Positions 40,901 through 52,903 of a stretch of DNA of 64,000 nucleotides are shown here, one piece after another. A program made the position numbers and the translations under genes. The notes under the pieces were generated by a model. That model worked only from the letters and a program-made list of their open reading frames with translations, searched no databases and was not told where the DNA came from. How positions within the stretch are numbered: position 1 is the stretch's first letter; each line of letters starts with the position of its first letter. Origin of the DNA: Heliocidaris tuberculata (taxonomy: Eukaryota; Echinodermata; Echinoidea; Camarodonta; Echinometridae); assembly GCA_025618425.1 (NCBI GenBank), contig CM046832.1:26312813-26376812 (forward strand), in the 5' to 3' direction.

Positions 40901-43900
40901 AAATCTGCCTTTATCAACAACTGAGAAAATGAAAATATATGGAATTTTGTGCACCTAGCAAATGCAAGAGAAGCTCGCAAGATACCTCAAAGGTTTGCCT
41001 GTTTGTGTTTCATTGATTACAAATTAAAAAAATCATAACTTTCTTATTTCTTGTTGGATTTTCCTCAAACTTTCATGAATCGGTTTCTCTCATTTTTCTG
41101 CTTTTATTAGAATCAACTAAATTCCAGGGTGGACTTCCCCTTTAAGCAAGCAAGTTTCTGCATGGCCAGGAGTTCTTTTTGACAATTACCCCTCCTTGTA
41201 TTCTGCTATCAAGACTCAATTATAATCACACTACATCAGAACAAGTTACAGGGCATTTTAAATTGCTGATATTAATACATCAGAGTCAGACCCTGGATCC
41301 AATTTTCATCACATTACCTCAGAAATTTAGATACTGATATATAGTTAGAAATGAGCATCTTATCAGAGTTACACCTAACAATATTTTAGGTATAATAGTT
41401 GCATGGGATATCATAGGCTGCTCTAGATGTACTGGATAAGCCTAGCAGACCTTTTTTTATTCTAGAAAAATTGATCATCCATTCAGAACAGTATATTATT
41501 TTGTGATTATAATTTGTATTTACTTGATTTTGAATTTTGATTCATGTGTTACTGTGCTTTGTGTGTTTCAGTGGCAGTGATGCAGCCTCAATACGAACCA
41601 AGGCAACTCTGAGTCCAGATGGAAAACATTATCTTCTGAATGGAAGCAAGGTACTTTTAATGTTTACAAAAGTCTTTAAAAGATTTTTAAAATCTTATAG
41701 GATTGCAATACCTGATTTCTCATTCTCTCTATCTCTACTTTTCCCATTTCCTTTTTAAAGTATTTTTGTTTATATAACATATTATTTACAGTTGTATGGT
41801 TATTTTGATGCTGTTTACTCTGTAGATTATTTTGTTGTCTGCTATAGATGCAAGTGGAGGCAAATTTTCTAGGGTTTTAAAAACAATTTTTTACATTGAT
41901 CAATAAGAGAGTCTACTTTATACTATTTTATTTAATATTCTGATATCATTTTGTAGTAATTGTACATGAGTGTGTGGTTGTGAATGTGAACTTACAGAGA
42001 ATACATCTTAGATTGAAAAATATCAGGGTATGTTTTCTTTTTATGTGTAATGTAGAAGCTGAAGAACTAAGCTTATTCTTGTGTCTAGAAAGTTATTTGA
42101 AAATGCCATATATCTCTTCAGTGTGATTATATGCTGTTTTAAAAAAGATATTACTTTGTCATGTCTTGAAGAAAAAACAACAAATATTTGAAAACTTGGA
42201 TTTATGTAGCGCCTTTTCCATAGGATACAAGGCACTTGTCAATTAGTCTATTTAACAGAGTTGTACAGGTAAGTTTTCAGGTGTTTTTTGAAGAGGTCTA
42301 GTGAAGCACTGTTTCTTAGAAATGATTTGGCATGGAAATTACAGAAGTTTAGTATAAATTGGTTTTATTGGAATGTTTTCTTTGATCATATATCTTTATT
42401 GTAATCGCACTGTTGTTATTACTTAATTTATTGTATGGTAAATGTCTTGAGATGGCGAAAACTGCATAATTTGCTGTGAAATCACATTCATCTTAATGCT
42501 TATAATGACATATTCTCTGTGATTTTTGTATGTAGATTTGGATCTCTAATGGAGGGATTGCTGATGTGTTCACAGTCTTTGCAAGAACTGATGTAGTGGA
42601 TGAACAGGTAGGAGTTTAAAGTAGATATTCATTGATTTTTAAAACTGACTTAAGTTTCATTATTGCGTAGGTGAAGCTTAGACCGGACAAGTTTGTCAAA
42701 ATTCGACGCTTGCAAACATTCGAAGTAATGATTATTATCAATTACAAATTGCTAAAATACAGCCCCGACATAGCACCTGAACAGCTCTCCGAAAGCAGCT
42801 GAAATGTGTGACGTCAAGGGAGGACGTTAATTGCACAAGCAGACGATGTCCCATAACATCTCACATATTTTCAGTGCCTGTTTTGTCATCTTCTCTTCAG
42901 TTATTTCACTTCACTAGCATTAGTCTATTATGTTTAATCCATATATTGCCTCACTCTAAACCCCATGCATGGGTTTATTTGGATGGAAAATGAAGCGTTA
43001 CAAGAATAAAGGAATCAGTTGCTTGTAAACAAAATAGACGCCATTGCATTTACAGCTGCATACACCGCTGGACGTTCGGCGTTGAATGAGGGATAAATAC
43101 CGTCCTTGCAATCATTCAGCGGGCTTTTCAATTTGAAAGTGTGGTTTCTTTGATTGTTCATTAACCCTCATCCTATATATTTACAAACAAAAGATTTCAG
43201 TAATCAGAATCTGTTTCATTCCCATTTTAGAATGGTGTGAAATATGGGCACGTTTGAATACACTAAATTCTTTATAATTTGAGAAATAACTGCACTGCAC
43301 TTATGTTCATTCTTTATGGGACGTCGTCTGCTTGGACAGGATTGTTCCCTTTATTGACGTCATTGAAACATTGTTATTTTTTTTGGCGAAGCGCTTGTAT
43401 ATCGCAGATGCTGGGAGGTAGTTTTATTTGTATTATTGTTTAATTACCTGATATGTAGTTGACTTTAAACTGATACGATTGCTATCTGTTAACTTGCCAG
43501 TTTCTAGTGATACATTATTTATCATATTTGTGATTTTCTTTGAATGTGTACTTTAAAGACACTTTCCTTCCAGGTTTTAATGCTAGCCACATAGAATTCT
43601 CAAGTGATAACAGAATTTTAAAGACTGAATCTGTTTGGCAGGCCAAGTTTCTTAGATTTGCTAACTATAAAATTGGTGAAATTATGCATTTTCCTTGTGA
43701 TATTCTGTATAAAATATTTTGATGTATTGTCTAACATGAGACAACTGACAGCATCACTTGTAGAAAGCATTATTAATTTCAGAATTTATACATGATGCTG
43801 ATATTTCATGTTTTATGCAGTTTTTGTATTGTTTTGTACATATATATTATCAGTGTATGAATGTCTAGTTCTCTGAATGCATTACATGGTTACAGGGTAA

Positions 43901-46900
43901 CACCCAGGATAAGATTACAGCGTTCTTTGTGGAGAGAAAGTATGGAGGGGTTAGCAATGGCAAGCCAGAAGATAAGCTGGGCATCAGAGGTTCCAACAGT
44001 ATGTATTGCTCTATCTATTTTAGTCTGATGTTCATGTTTTGTTTGCTTAAAAGAGAATACTACCAGAAAATTAGCTTGACATGTTTTGAACTATGATTGA
44101 ATTTATTTCAGTGCTGATTTAGAATTGTATTTCATCTTCTGTTATACAATCTCTTTGCAAGTTATGAATATTTCATATCTTTTTAAGTCTTTTGAAAGCA
44201 AGATCAGCTAAATATTATTATACAAACTTGATAAATGTGCTGACCGTTTGTCTATAATAGGACACTGTCTTTAATCACATTTAATAATCCATATTGATAC
44301 TAGAAAGGTATCGATTTTTTTTTTCTATCCTCACCATCATTCATATACATGTAGCAGGCTTCATATAAACTTATTTTTTCACTCGGGTTCCAGATCAGAA
44401 ATTTTAGGGTCTGTGTGCATGGGGCCCATCCAAATTTTCAAATTTTTTTATTTCCAGAATTGAAATTTAGAGCCATGTACACTGTAGCCCTGTTAGTATC
44501 GAGCCCTGCATGTAGTATGTGCTAGATATCAGCTAAATTTTCATATTGGTTTTGAAGCCTAAAGTTGATGAATCTTTTGGATTTCAGCCTGTGAGGTGCA
44601 CTTTGACAACACCCCTGTACCTCTTGAGAACATCATAGGAGAAGTAGGTGGTGGTTTCAAGATTGCTATGAACATCCTCAACAGTGGTCGCTTCAGTATG
44701 GGCAGCTCAGGAGCAGGCATGCTGAAAAAACTCATAGGTAAGTCACATTACTTATGAAGCGTTTGTTTCCTCATAGTGGGATATAACTGTACTTTAATAG
44801 TGGAAGGTATGTGATTTTTTTCAAGTTAAAAAATATATACTGTAAGGAATTATGTGATGAGTTTAGTAAAAAAAATAAGTGTAAGAGTATGTTTTATCAG
44901 TTTACACAGGGAGACCATGGGTGGGATGGAGAGTAGATTAGCTTCAGTACATCAGTTGCCTTTAAGACAATTATTACTCTGATGCACCTTCAGATAAGAG
45001 GGAAACAAATTGTTAAAAAGAAGGTTGAGTCTGGGAAAGGTGAAAAATAATTCGTGAGCTTTCTTTTATGTCAGTTTGAAAGAACATCACAGTAGAAGTG
45101 TCCCCTGAAAAAGGATCACTGTTCAAATGCCCTCATATTCAAAATATGACGAGAAATAGTTGAAGTGTTTGCTTCAAACTTTCATGCCACATGTGTGTGT
45201 GTAGTCCCATATACCCATTTCTGTGTGCAGTGCATTTGACTTGTAGTGAGTCAATATCTTCTCATTTCGGGTGATTCCAGAACCGCACAGCATTCACCAA
45301 TTCTTATGTACTATAATCAACCTTTTCCAATTGCTTCTGAACAGTTTCTTTCAGAGTGTAATCGCAGGATAATGATTCCTAAGGCTTTTGTGGGTTGTTA
45401 ATATGGTCATAAGAGATTAATAAGTGTTCATGTAATGCTCAAGCTGACAGTTCATTGTTTGTGCTGTGATATTCTTTGAGTAACACTAGCTTGAAAGGGA
45501 TAGGACACTATCTGTATAAAGATTTTTCACATAGCCTAATCCAGTCATGATTTTTAGTAACTCCTAGACATGCTTTCCCATTCCTTGCAGGTATGGCATC
45601 AGACCATGCCTCCCAGCGCAAGCAGTTTGACACCAAGCTGACTGAGTTTGGTATGATCAAAGAGAAGATAGGTAGGATGACAATGACAGCCTACGTCATG
45701 GAAAGCATGGCCTATCTCACAGCTGGTTTACTGGACAAACCAGGCAAACCAGATTGCTCTGTAGAAGCTGCCATGGTCAAGGTATGTTCAACTCTTTTAT
45801 TTTTTATTCTGTTATATTTATTTCCCATCCAGAGATTTTATGGCTCACCAATGACTTTGAAATGTGTTTGGTTAGTTTGAATAAGTAGTTCACTGATCAA
45901 CTGTGAAAAAATGTGTGGTGGTAAGAATATTCTGTTTTTGTATAGCACAAATTACAATTTGTTCCCATGCACTTCTGAAGAGGACATTTTGCATTCTGAG
46001 ATTAAGTTATAGGGGATATATAATTCCTATTCAAATAAAAATTTATAAATGGTTTTTACTGTAGCTATATGTACAGTATTGTGGGGAAAAAAAGATTATG
46101 CACTGGAAAACTTGGTGGTCAAAATTTAATGTTAAAATGTTTTATTTCATGTATGACAAATTCTTTTTGTGCTTCGAGTTAACACTGTAATTCACAATGA
46201 GAGGTAGTCCTTATGTGCATTGTATCGAAAAGAGTCCCATTAATTTGCTTCCATGTGTAGATCTTCAGCTCAGAAGGAGGATGGACATGTGTTAGTGAAG
46301 CCCTGCAGATTCTTGGTGGCTTGGGCTACATGAAGGACTATCCTTACGAGCGCTTCCTCAGGGATTGTCGTATTCTCCTCATCTTTGAAGGGACTAACGA
46401 GATCCTGCGGTTGTATGTAGCTCTCACCTGTCTACAGCATGCTGGCAAGGAACTGGGTGCTATGGTTAAGTGAGTATAAGCTTACAGGTGTATTAGGTAG
46501 AGACACATGAAATAATATGCTGGGCTTCATGAATCAAAATTTCATTCCTATAAATCAGCAGAGTTTTGAGTTATGTTGACTTTTTTTTTTTTCATTTGTT
46601 ACTTCTTTTTTTTTTTAATTCATGTATATTTATGAGCTTTTAGTGGGGGGTCCGGAGTAAAATCGTTAGGGTTTTGTGAACTTCCTGTTCAAATTTCAAA
46701 ATGTTTTGGGGTGTTAAGTTGAAATTGGGAGGGAGAACCATGTGGACCGTGTTAGTTTTGGGCTTTGCTTAAATTTGACATGATATATTGTCTATTCTGC
46801 TTTGATGCTTACTTGACCCGTTGACAACTGAATTCTCTCATTTTACTGGGCATAATACAGGAACTAATGTAAAAGTGGAAATTTTCATGCGATTAATTTT

Positions 46901-49900
46901 TCGTGCTCGGCCAAGTAAGGTGAATTTCACGTGTTTTTAATTTCGCCCACGCGCTAATGGGCAAAAGAATACATAAACAAAAATATTTATGTGTTTTTAT
47001 GTTCGCACAAAGTTCATGCCGCACAAAATGCGCGAAAATTTCCACACCACGAAATGTTCCACGTTTACAGTATTTGGTTCACATGGGCATTGTAATAATG
47101 TTTACTTCATTAGCCCTTTGTCATTGTGTAGCTTGAATATGATCTTTATAGAGCCCAATGTTTTGCATCAGAGCTGATATAAAAATTATGATTTGCTGTT
47201 GTTGTGGCTTAGTTTGAGATTCTGGAAATATTAATGTAGCATTTTCAATATTTTTAAGGAGTCCTGAATTAGAAATTCATTTTTGCTGTGAGCAAAAGAA
47301 AATATAGCATTTGCTTGTTTATTGCATGTGCAGGAAACTTCAGAATCCAGTAGCCAACCCAGGCTTTGCATTCAAGATGTTGACAGGTCGACTCCTCGGT
47401 CGTCTTGGACTCAAGTCAGGCAGTGTCAGCCTCCAGCATGATGATGGTGGTGTTCATCCATCCCTTCAGGTAATGGGGAAATAAGAACTCTTGAATCTGT
47501 AGCAGAATAAACCCTCATTCTCACGTGATGTGGTAAACTGTCTCGAAAAACCACTGTGAGAAATAAAATGACATATAGTGAACTGCACATTTATATATCT
47601 TATAACAAACAGATAATTAAGCTCAAGGACCTTTGTCGTGTACTATTCCTTTTTTTTTCATCTCCACTTGGTATTTATTTACATGTTGAAGGGACACATC
47701 ACCAGGCAGAATTGTCAGAATTCTGTAAGCCCCATTCACTTGTTCACAAAGTTTGTGCATCAAACGCGTGCGTCGGCCTAATGCCATTACATTTTGGACA
47801 TCACAGAGCTGACCGAATCTCACAGCGTGCAGGTTGCGGGCAGACCAGTCTGTCCACTGGGCTACGGCATCATCAGGTGACAAACACGTGCCCTCTAAAA
47901 ACGTCCACAATCTGCAGTTGAATTTCCCTTTAAATGGTTTATCTTTTGGCGCGGCAGGGTTAGTTTTAGGCAGGATACCACGTTACATGTTAATCAGGCC
48001 TAATAGGAATTCTCTAATCTTCTAACGATATGGAAGAAGTCACTGCACTGACAGTAGTTATGTCCTAGTAGTCAGTTATTGTGTATGCTGCATAAAATCA
48101 TGTGACAAAGTTGGTATAGGTGTACTTAAGTGGTATTTGGACATGGTTGACTAGGCAAGGAAGTCATAACAAAATGGCAATGTTATTGGTTTGTTTAACC
48201 TTCTGTTTTGTGATTTATATGCCTCCGCCCACCAAAGGTGGTGCAGAAGGCATTATGTTTTCGGGTTGTCCTTCCGTCCGTCCCGCTTTCTCGTTAATGT
48301 GATATCTCAAGAAGACGGTCTGATTTTGCTTATTGCAATATCTCGTGAACAATTTGAGCCATGAACTTCAAACTTGCTACAAGTATGCATCACCATATTG
48401 AGACGAACTGATTAGATTTTTTAACGTAGGTCAAAGGTCATAGAGTTCAGTATGCATGAAATTAAAGATTTGTTAGTTATGTTATCATCATATCTCAACT
48501 ATTTTGTATATATGATTAGGAGATAGAGTGATCAGACTTTTGGTTTGTTAGGTCAAAGATCAAAGAATTCATTTAACATGTAATTGTAGGCTTGAGTCAT
48601 GAATTAAGGCGGAAGCATATATTATAGGGATGCAGTCGCATTCATCTTGTTTTTTTTACAGGCAAGTGGGAAGCAGCTTGCTCTCTGTGTCACAGGATTC
48701 CAGCAGATAGTAGAAGGAATTCTCAGCAAGTACAAGAAGGTAAGTGAGAGTGATGATGCAGTATGTTGTCTTTGTCACCATCATTATCATCATAATTATC
48801 ATCATCGTCATCATCTTCATCATCATCATCATCACCATCACCATCACCATCCTCCTTTTATCATTGCTATCATTGTCTTCATCATCATCATTCTCACCAT
48901 CCTCCTCATGATGATCATCATCATCTTGTCATTACTATCGTCTTCATCATCACCATCATCCTCAGCATCATCATTATCATCGTCATCACCATAACCATCA
49001 CCATTATCATCATCATAATCATCACCACCAGCACCACCATCACCACCATCTTCAACATCACCTTCTTCTTTATCAACACTATCATTATCACATCATGGAA
49101 GGAGTTCTACAATACATGCTCTTGCGACAATTCCTCCACGGTTAGTTTCCTTCACGTAAGGAATTCCTAACTTCATCCCTGGACCCTGCACTATACCTAA
49201 CCCTAAACCTAACCTAGAACCCAGTTATTGCACTAAACCTAACCCTGTGTATTTAATGCAAATATTGCTGGAGCGTATGTCGGATCACTCATTACATGGT
49301 GCATTTCCTGGAAGAGGTCTTCATCTTGGATCCATGAAATATATTGCCTTCAGTTTCATGTAGCAAATAATTCTACATACCATGTGCCTTCCTATCTTTA
49401 TCATCTCTAGGATGTTGTCAAGGAACAACTGATCTTGAAGAGAGTAGCTGACATCCTGATTGATCTCTATGGTATGACCGCTGTCCTGTCGAGGGCTTCA
49501 AGGGCCAAGACCGTGGGACTCAGGAACTGTGACCACGATGTCCTCATCGCAACCACCTTTGTCAATGAGGCAGCCCAGAGAGTAGGACAAGCTATCCACG
49601 AGATCGGTCTAGGTATGAAATCTTACATGGACTTTCAATTTGGTTGGGCATAACCCCCATCATTCAAGTAACAAATTCCACTTGGCATTTATCAGGACAA
49701 TTTACATATATATCCCAGTCACACTGACTAGACCAACACGAAACAGAAAATAGACTGAACAATGCCCCCTGAATGACCAAGTTATTGGTGAATTTGAAGT
49801 TGGTTTGGAGGTAGGATTAGGGTATGGGGTTGTTAGCTTTGGTGTTACATGTACAATGTAAAATTTTAACCTGTGCCAGTGATAATGTGGCTTCTGGTAC

Positions 49901-50727
49901 TAGTTTGGGCCATGCCATGTTCATAGAGCAATAAGAAGAACAAGGTGTAGCCATGAAAGTTCCTCGATTTTGAACTTATTAATGTTATTGTTCATGGCTG
50001 TGCACTTTTATTATAAAGAACCTGTAGAGATCTTTAAAGTGTACCAATCACCTAAAAATATAGTTTGTGTACAGCTAGCATGTATCAAATTAACCGCAAA
50101 ACACTTTACCTGACCCTCTGTGGGTTAATGTTTAAGGAGTATGAAGAAAGTGAAGGAAAACATAAAACCCCCTCGCGCAGAACCCAACTCCAAGTTTGGT
50201 TCCGTGCAGGCCATTATTCTATGGGAGCTCGTACAGATGCGTCAACTAGTCTCCTCACAAGCCGCTGTTTTGTTTATTGGGAGTGTATTTCAACTTGCAT
50301 TAGCTCTATATAGAATCACCATTTGAAACTCATATTTTGAATATAGTAAAGCAACATGGAACCCCTAATTTACAGAGCAAAAATATTTTTTTGTGATTAG
50401 TACCCTTTAAGCTCAAGTTCCAATTTTTTCCTAAGTAACAGAACTATTTCTTAGCAATGAAAAGGTATTTTGCAGATGTAGAATTAAGATTTAATTTCTA
50501 AAGAGAGGATTAGTGTCCACACAGAACCTTATTTGCTGGGCAGATTTAACAAGAGATTTTTGTTGTTGTTGAAATCTTTTTTATTTAAATCATTTGTATT
50601 TTTCGTTTTCTTTCCCTCCTCTTCAGCTCCAAATCTCAATAATGATGCTTCCATCATGAGGATCGCGGAGGAAGTGTTCGATAACCATGGTTACAAGGCT
50701 TCCCATCCTCTTACCAAGGAGTTCTAA
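34937..50727 (+). CDS. ACAD9: Mitochondrial acyl-CoA dehydrogenase family member 9
   Basis: FAD enzyme of the mitochondrial matrix; ACAD9 also assembles respiratory complex I. Coding exons: 34937-35245, 35874-35967, 36702-36803, 37150-37256, 40181-40281, 41572-41650, 42536-42607, 43896-43998, 44588-44737, 45591-45781, 46261-46469, 47334-47469, 48662-48739, 49411-49612, 50627-50727. Phases close to 677 aa; human ACAD9 is 621. The extra length lies in the first exon, a basic Ser/Arg-rich segment fitting a mitochondrial presequence. Landmarks: [14 protein letters not shown] (about 229-242), [23 protein letters not shown] and [12 protein letters not shown], whose Glu near 479 is the expected catalytic base. 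[20 protein letters not shown] and the long C-terminal domain favour ACAD9 over VLCAD, which is the main alternative. Intron 4 holds a Gypsy element; no exon is damaged. Confidence 0.96.
37303..37731 (-). repeat. 3' LTR of the Gypsy element
   Basis: Read on the minus strand it begins TGTGGTAATGAG and ends CCCACAACA. The minus-strand sequence just before it (37732-37742, CGCGGGGAATT) is the likely polypurine tract. Confidence 0.92.
38484..39295 (-). pseudogene. Gypsy pol remnant: RNase H start joined to integrase C-terminus
   Basis: From 39290 downward the minus strand encodes the RT-RNase H junction (FQWTDEAQ, then [18 protein letters not shown] and IAYASRGL). After about 38974 it shifts frame into sequence encoding an integrase C-terminal region ([11 protein letters not shown], then a GPY/F-like SPFVVTDV segment). 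The catalytic integrase core and the rest of RNase H are missing between them, so the join marks an internal deletion. The 136-codon plus-strand frame across here is antisense. Confidence 0.85.
39421..39437 (-). other. Primer-binding site complementary to tRNA-Leu
   Basis: On the minus strand TGGTGTCAGGAGTGGGA lies 2 nt inside the 5' LTR. It is complementary to a tRNA 3' end of the form TCCCACTCCTGACA-CCA, the pattern of animal leucine tRNAs as I recall them. This fixes the transcription direction as minus. Confidence 0.75.
39440..39868 (-). repeat. 5' LTR of the Gypsy element
   Basis: Same length and, by eye, same sequence as the LTR at 37303-37731. The primer-binding site directly beside it identifies it as the 5' copy. 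Confidence 0.92.
40625..41141. mobile_element. TTAA-flanked MITE (family D) in ACAD9 intron 5
   Basis: 517 bp between TTAA at 40621-40624 and 41142-41145, with ends AGGGGAAGTCCACCCTG and CAGGGTGGACTTCCCCT, nearly perfect inverted repeats. The body is AT-rich and non-coding. Confidence 0.85.
42640..43540. other. Large ACAD9 intron stretch without recognised gene
   Basis: Intron 7. Around 42700-43110 and 43310-43350 there are GACGTC, TTCGACGC and GGACGTCGTCTGCTTG words in both orientations (for example ACAAGCAGACGATGTCCCAT near 42836 and GGGACGTCGTCTGCTTGGAC near 43318), so a palindromic transposon relic spans roughly 42800-43350. No coding capacity. Confidence 0.4.
47685..47935 (-). repeat. 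tRNA-like (SINE-type) segment in ACAD9 intron 12
   Basis: On the minus strand, GCCGTAGCCCAGTGGACAGA resembles a pol III A box, and about 40 nt later GTGAGATTCGGTCA weakly resembles a B box. The whole stretch is framed by GAAGGGACA and TTCCCTTTAA, so it may be a tRNA-derived SINE or a MITE that carries one. It is too degenerate to be a functional tRNA gene. Confidence 0.4.
48219..48618. mobile_element. 400-bp inverted-repeat element with nuclear-receptor-like direct repeats
   Basis: Ends ATGCCTCCGCC and GGCGGAAGCAT form a short TIR. The left part has the CCGTCCGTCC run common to several repeats in this genome. Two DR1-like motifs lie inside: AGGTCAAAGGTCA at 48428-48440 and AGGTCAAAGATCA at 48550-48562. 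No clear target duplication was found. It ends 43 bp before an ACAD9 exon. Confidence 0.55.
48776..49095. repeat. Long imperfect ATC/ACC trinucleotide repeat in ACAD9 intron 13
   Basis: About 320 bp of CATCATCAT, CACCATCAC and CATTATCAT units starting 36 bp after the exon 13 donor. The His-, Ser- or Met-rich open frames across it are artefacts. Confidence 0.92.
50038..50406. mobile_element. TTAA-flanked MITE (family B, copy 2) in ACAD9 intron 14
   Basis: 369 bp between TTAA at 50034-50037 and 50407-50410, with ends AGTGTACCAATCAC and GTGATTAGTACCCT. Its centre (GGAGTATGAAGAAA, CTCGCGC, AACCCAACTCC) matches, inverted, the element in the GMPPB intron at 11240-11606. Confidence 0.85.
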
Positions 50728-51638
50728 ACAATGTGCAAGATGATATTTCAATCCTTTGTTTATAATTTTCTTTCTGTTGATACTTCTCAAATTCCAGAGA
50801 AGGCTAGCCTATATTTATTTTACAATAGATTTATTATGTCCATATGATTGTTCGGGAATCAATATGCACCAAGGAAGATGTGTACCCTTCTAAAACTAAA
50901 TGAATTTGGGGTATTGCTCACTTGTTATTCTATTTGAAATAGACAATGCTATGCATATTTACAAGGTGTGCAATGCAGGGCATTATTTACGATACGATAA
51001 TGTAAGAGAAGAAAAGGAAACATCTCTGAAATTTCCTTGTACTGTCCCCCATTTACTGCCTCATTCAGGATTTATGTTGACTTTCAACAAGACTTTATTC
51101 TCGTTATTGGGAGGGTAAAGTTCATGTTAGGGTTCATGTATTTATGCGTAATGCCAATAGTGCAATTTATAATATGGACAACTAAAGAAAGATTAGAGAA
51201 TGCAGACATGAAGGCAGATATGTGCATCTCTCGTCATTATTTAAAATAATAGACATGCACAAGTTAACAGGGTTGTCATATTGAGAATTCCAGTAAAAGA
51301 AAAATCTGTTTCCTGCAGACCAGTGTGCAAGTTCAACAAAAATAAACATGTAGTTGTTGACCCTTTTCATTTTATTTTGAGATTGGTGAGCCATTACTAG
51401 AAAACTTAATTTTGCTTTTCCTGTAATATTTTATAGAGTTCTGGTAATGAAGAGTTTTATTTTTCACTGAATTACATGTATTTGGAAAACTTCACCTAAA
51501 TGATAAAAAAAGAGTTGGTAATTAAATTTCTGCTGAATTTTGCTGAATCTTGAATTCAGATGCATCTGCTGATTCTTAATAGAACTGAATTTGAACTTAA
51601 TGTGTAAGTGTATGTGAATTATATATTTGTATTATTGA

Positions 51639-51644
51639 AATAAA
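51639..51644 (+). terminator. Candidate ACAD9 polyadenylation signal
   Basis: AATAAA 912 bp after the ACAD9 stop, followed about 40 bp later by a T/G-rich stretch (TTTTTTGTGTG). No earlier AATAAA in this region has a comparable downstream element. Confidence 0.5.
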
Positions 51645-51913
51645 TGAATTTCAGTCAAACCTTAACTTCAATATTTTTTGTGTGCATCCTAATCCCCAAA
51701 GATAAATATGCATATAACTGTTGATCAAACTAATTCCTTCCCAGTATAAACAAGATGTATAAAATGTGGCAAACATGTACTAGGTGCAGTGGTATCATAC
51801 TGCAGCATGCATTTTAATAATAATGAGAAATCTTGCAAAATAACTGCCAGGTTGTGCTGAGAAATCTTTCCTTCTGCCTAGAAAATCCAGATTTATCTCT
51901 ATATTATCTAATA

Positions 51914-52033
51914 CAGTGGAACCTTGTTATAAAGAACAGTTATAACAAACGCACGTTATAACAAGGTGATTTTGCCAGTCCCATTTCTTTGTATTCTATC
52001 GTTTTTTTACTCAGATATAACAAGTTTTTTTGC
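51914..52033. mobile_element. Half copy of the GGAACC pogo-like MITE
   Basis: After TA at 51912-51913 it reads CAGTGGAACCTTGTTATAAA and repeats ATAACAAGG words, as in the element at 20177-20349. The right terminus is missing. Confidence 0.6.
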
Positions 52034-52231
52034 TGGTCAACAGGTCCATTCAGGAATAACTTGAAGTTAGGTTTCCTTTCAACCTTTCTCAAAGATTATG
52101 ATTAACATTTTAGTGTGTGAAAAAGACAGATTTACCATTTTGTATCGTTTGATTTTCATGACAATTAGGCAATCACAAATTAACCCCTCTCCCCCCCCCC
52201 CAAAAAAAGAAATACATGTATATAGTACTTT

Positions 52232-52505
52232 AAGCCTCCTCGCACACTATACGTTCGACTGCGATCCGAGTTTAGAAATAAATTACAGTACATGGTGTAG
52301 CATTAAATATGGGCATTTTAACACACAAAATCTACTAGTACCCGATTCAGGATCTGAACAATATGAACACATCTACTAAACATAGGATTTTGATGTGCTG
52401 TCAGCCTAACACCTGGAATAAGGGCCAAATAAGTTTAAAATTGTAAACAATCGTAGGACTGCTCTGACGTGACTATGACTCGGAGCAGATTTGGCCTTTC
52501 CTCTG
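52232..52505 (+). repeat. Dispersed repeat, inverted partner of 56783-57056
   Basis: Begins with TCGCACACTATACGTTCGAC and ends with CAGATTTGGCCTTTCCTC. The same words in reverse order and orientation occur at 56783-57056, and a more decayed third copy covers about 56405-56575. Probably a TIR MITE family. The pair brackets the array element and the THAP element. Confidence 0.65.
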
Positions 52506-52795
52506 ACTCGAATGCTCGCAATAGGCGATTTCTGTTAACTTTTATGACTATTCAGAACAATCAAAAATATTTTGTGTTTCATCAGGGCTCCACAATAACT
52601 TTTTTCGGAGGGACCGGATTGAAATTTTTAGGGTCTGTATGCATGAGCCCTATGTACATATTTTGAAATTTCAGGGATCCAGGCTGAGATTTTGGGTGCC
52701 CGTATGTCCCAGGCCCCTGTTACTGTCAAGCTTTGGTTGGTTTATTGTCCCCGCCGAACGAAGTTCGCGAGGGGACTATGAAACGGGCTCCGTAC

Positions 52796-52796
52796 G

Positions 52797-52849
<53 letters not shown>

Positions 52850-52876
52850 GTCCGTCCGTCCGTCCGTCCGTCCGTC
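52796..52876. repeat. (GT)n followed by (CCGT)n microsatellite
   Basis: About 50 bp of GT repeats followed by about seven CCGT units. The Val-Cys and Pro-Ser-Val open frames here are artefacts. Confidence 0.92.
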
Positions 52877-52903
52877 TGTCCGTGTGTGCTCAAATGTTAG
52901 AAA

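Noticed and set aside
48647..48994. His/Ser-rich 115-codon frame after ACAD9 exon 13
   Set aside because: It reads through a normal GTAAGT donor into an ATC trinucleotide repeat.
49185..49260. CCTAACCCTAAACCTAACC, possible interstitial telomere repeat
   Set aside because: Only a few degenerate units, with no perfect CCCTAA run.
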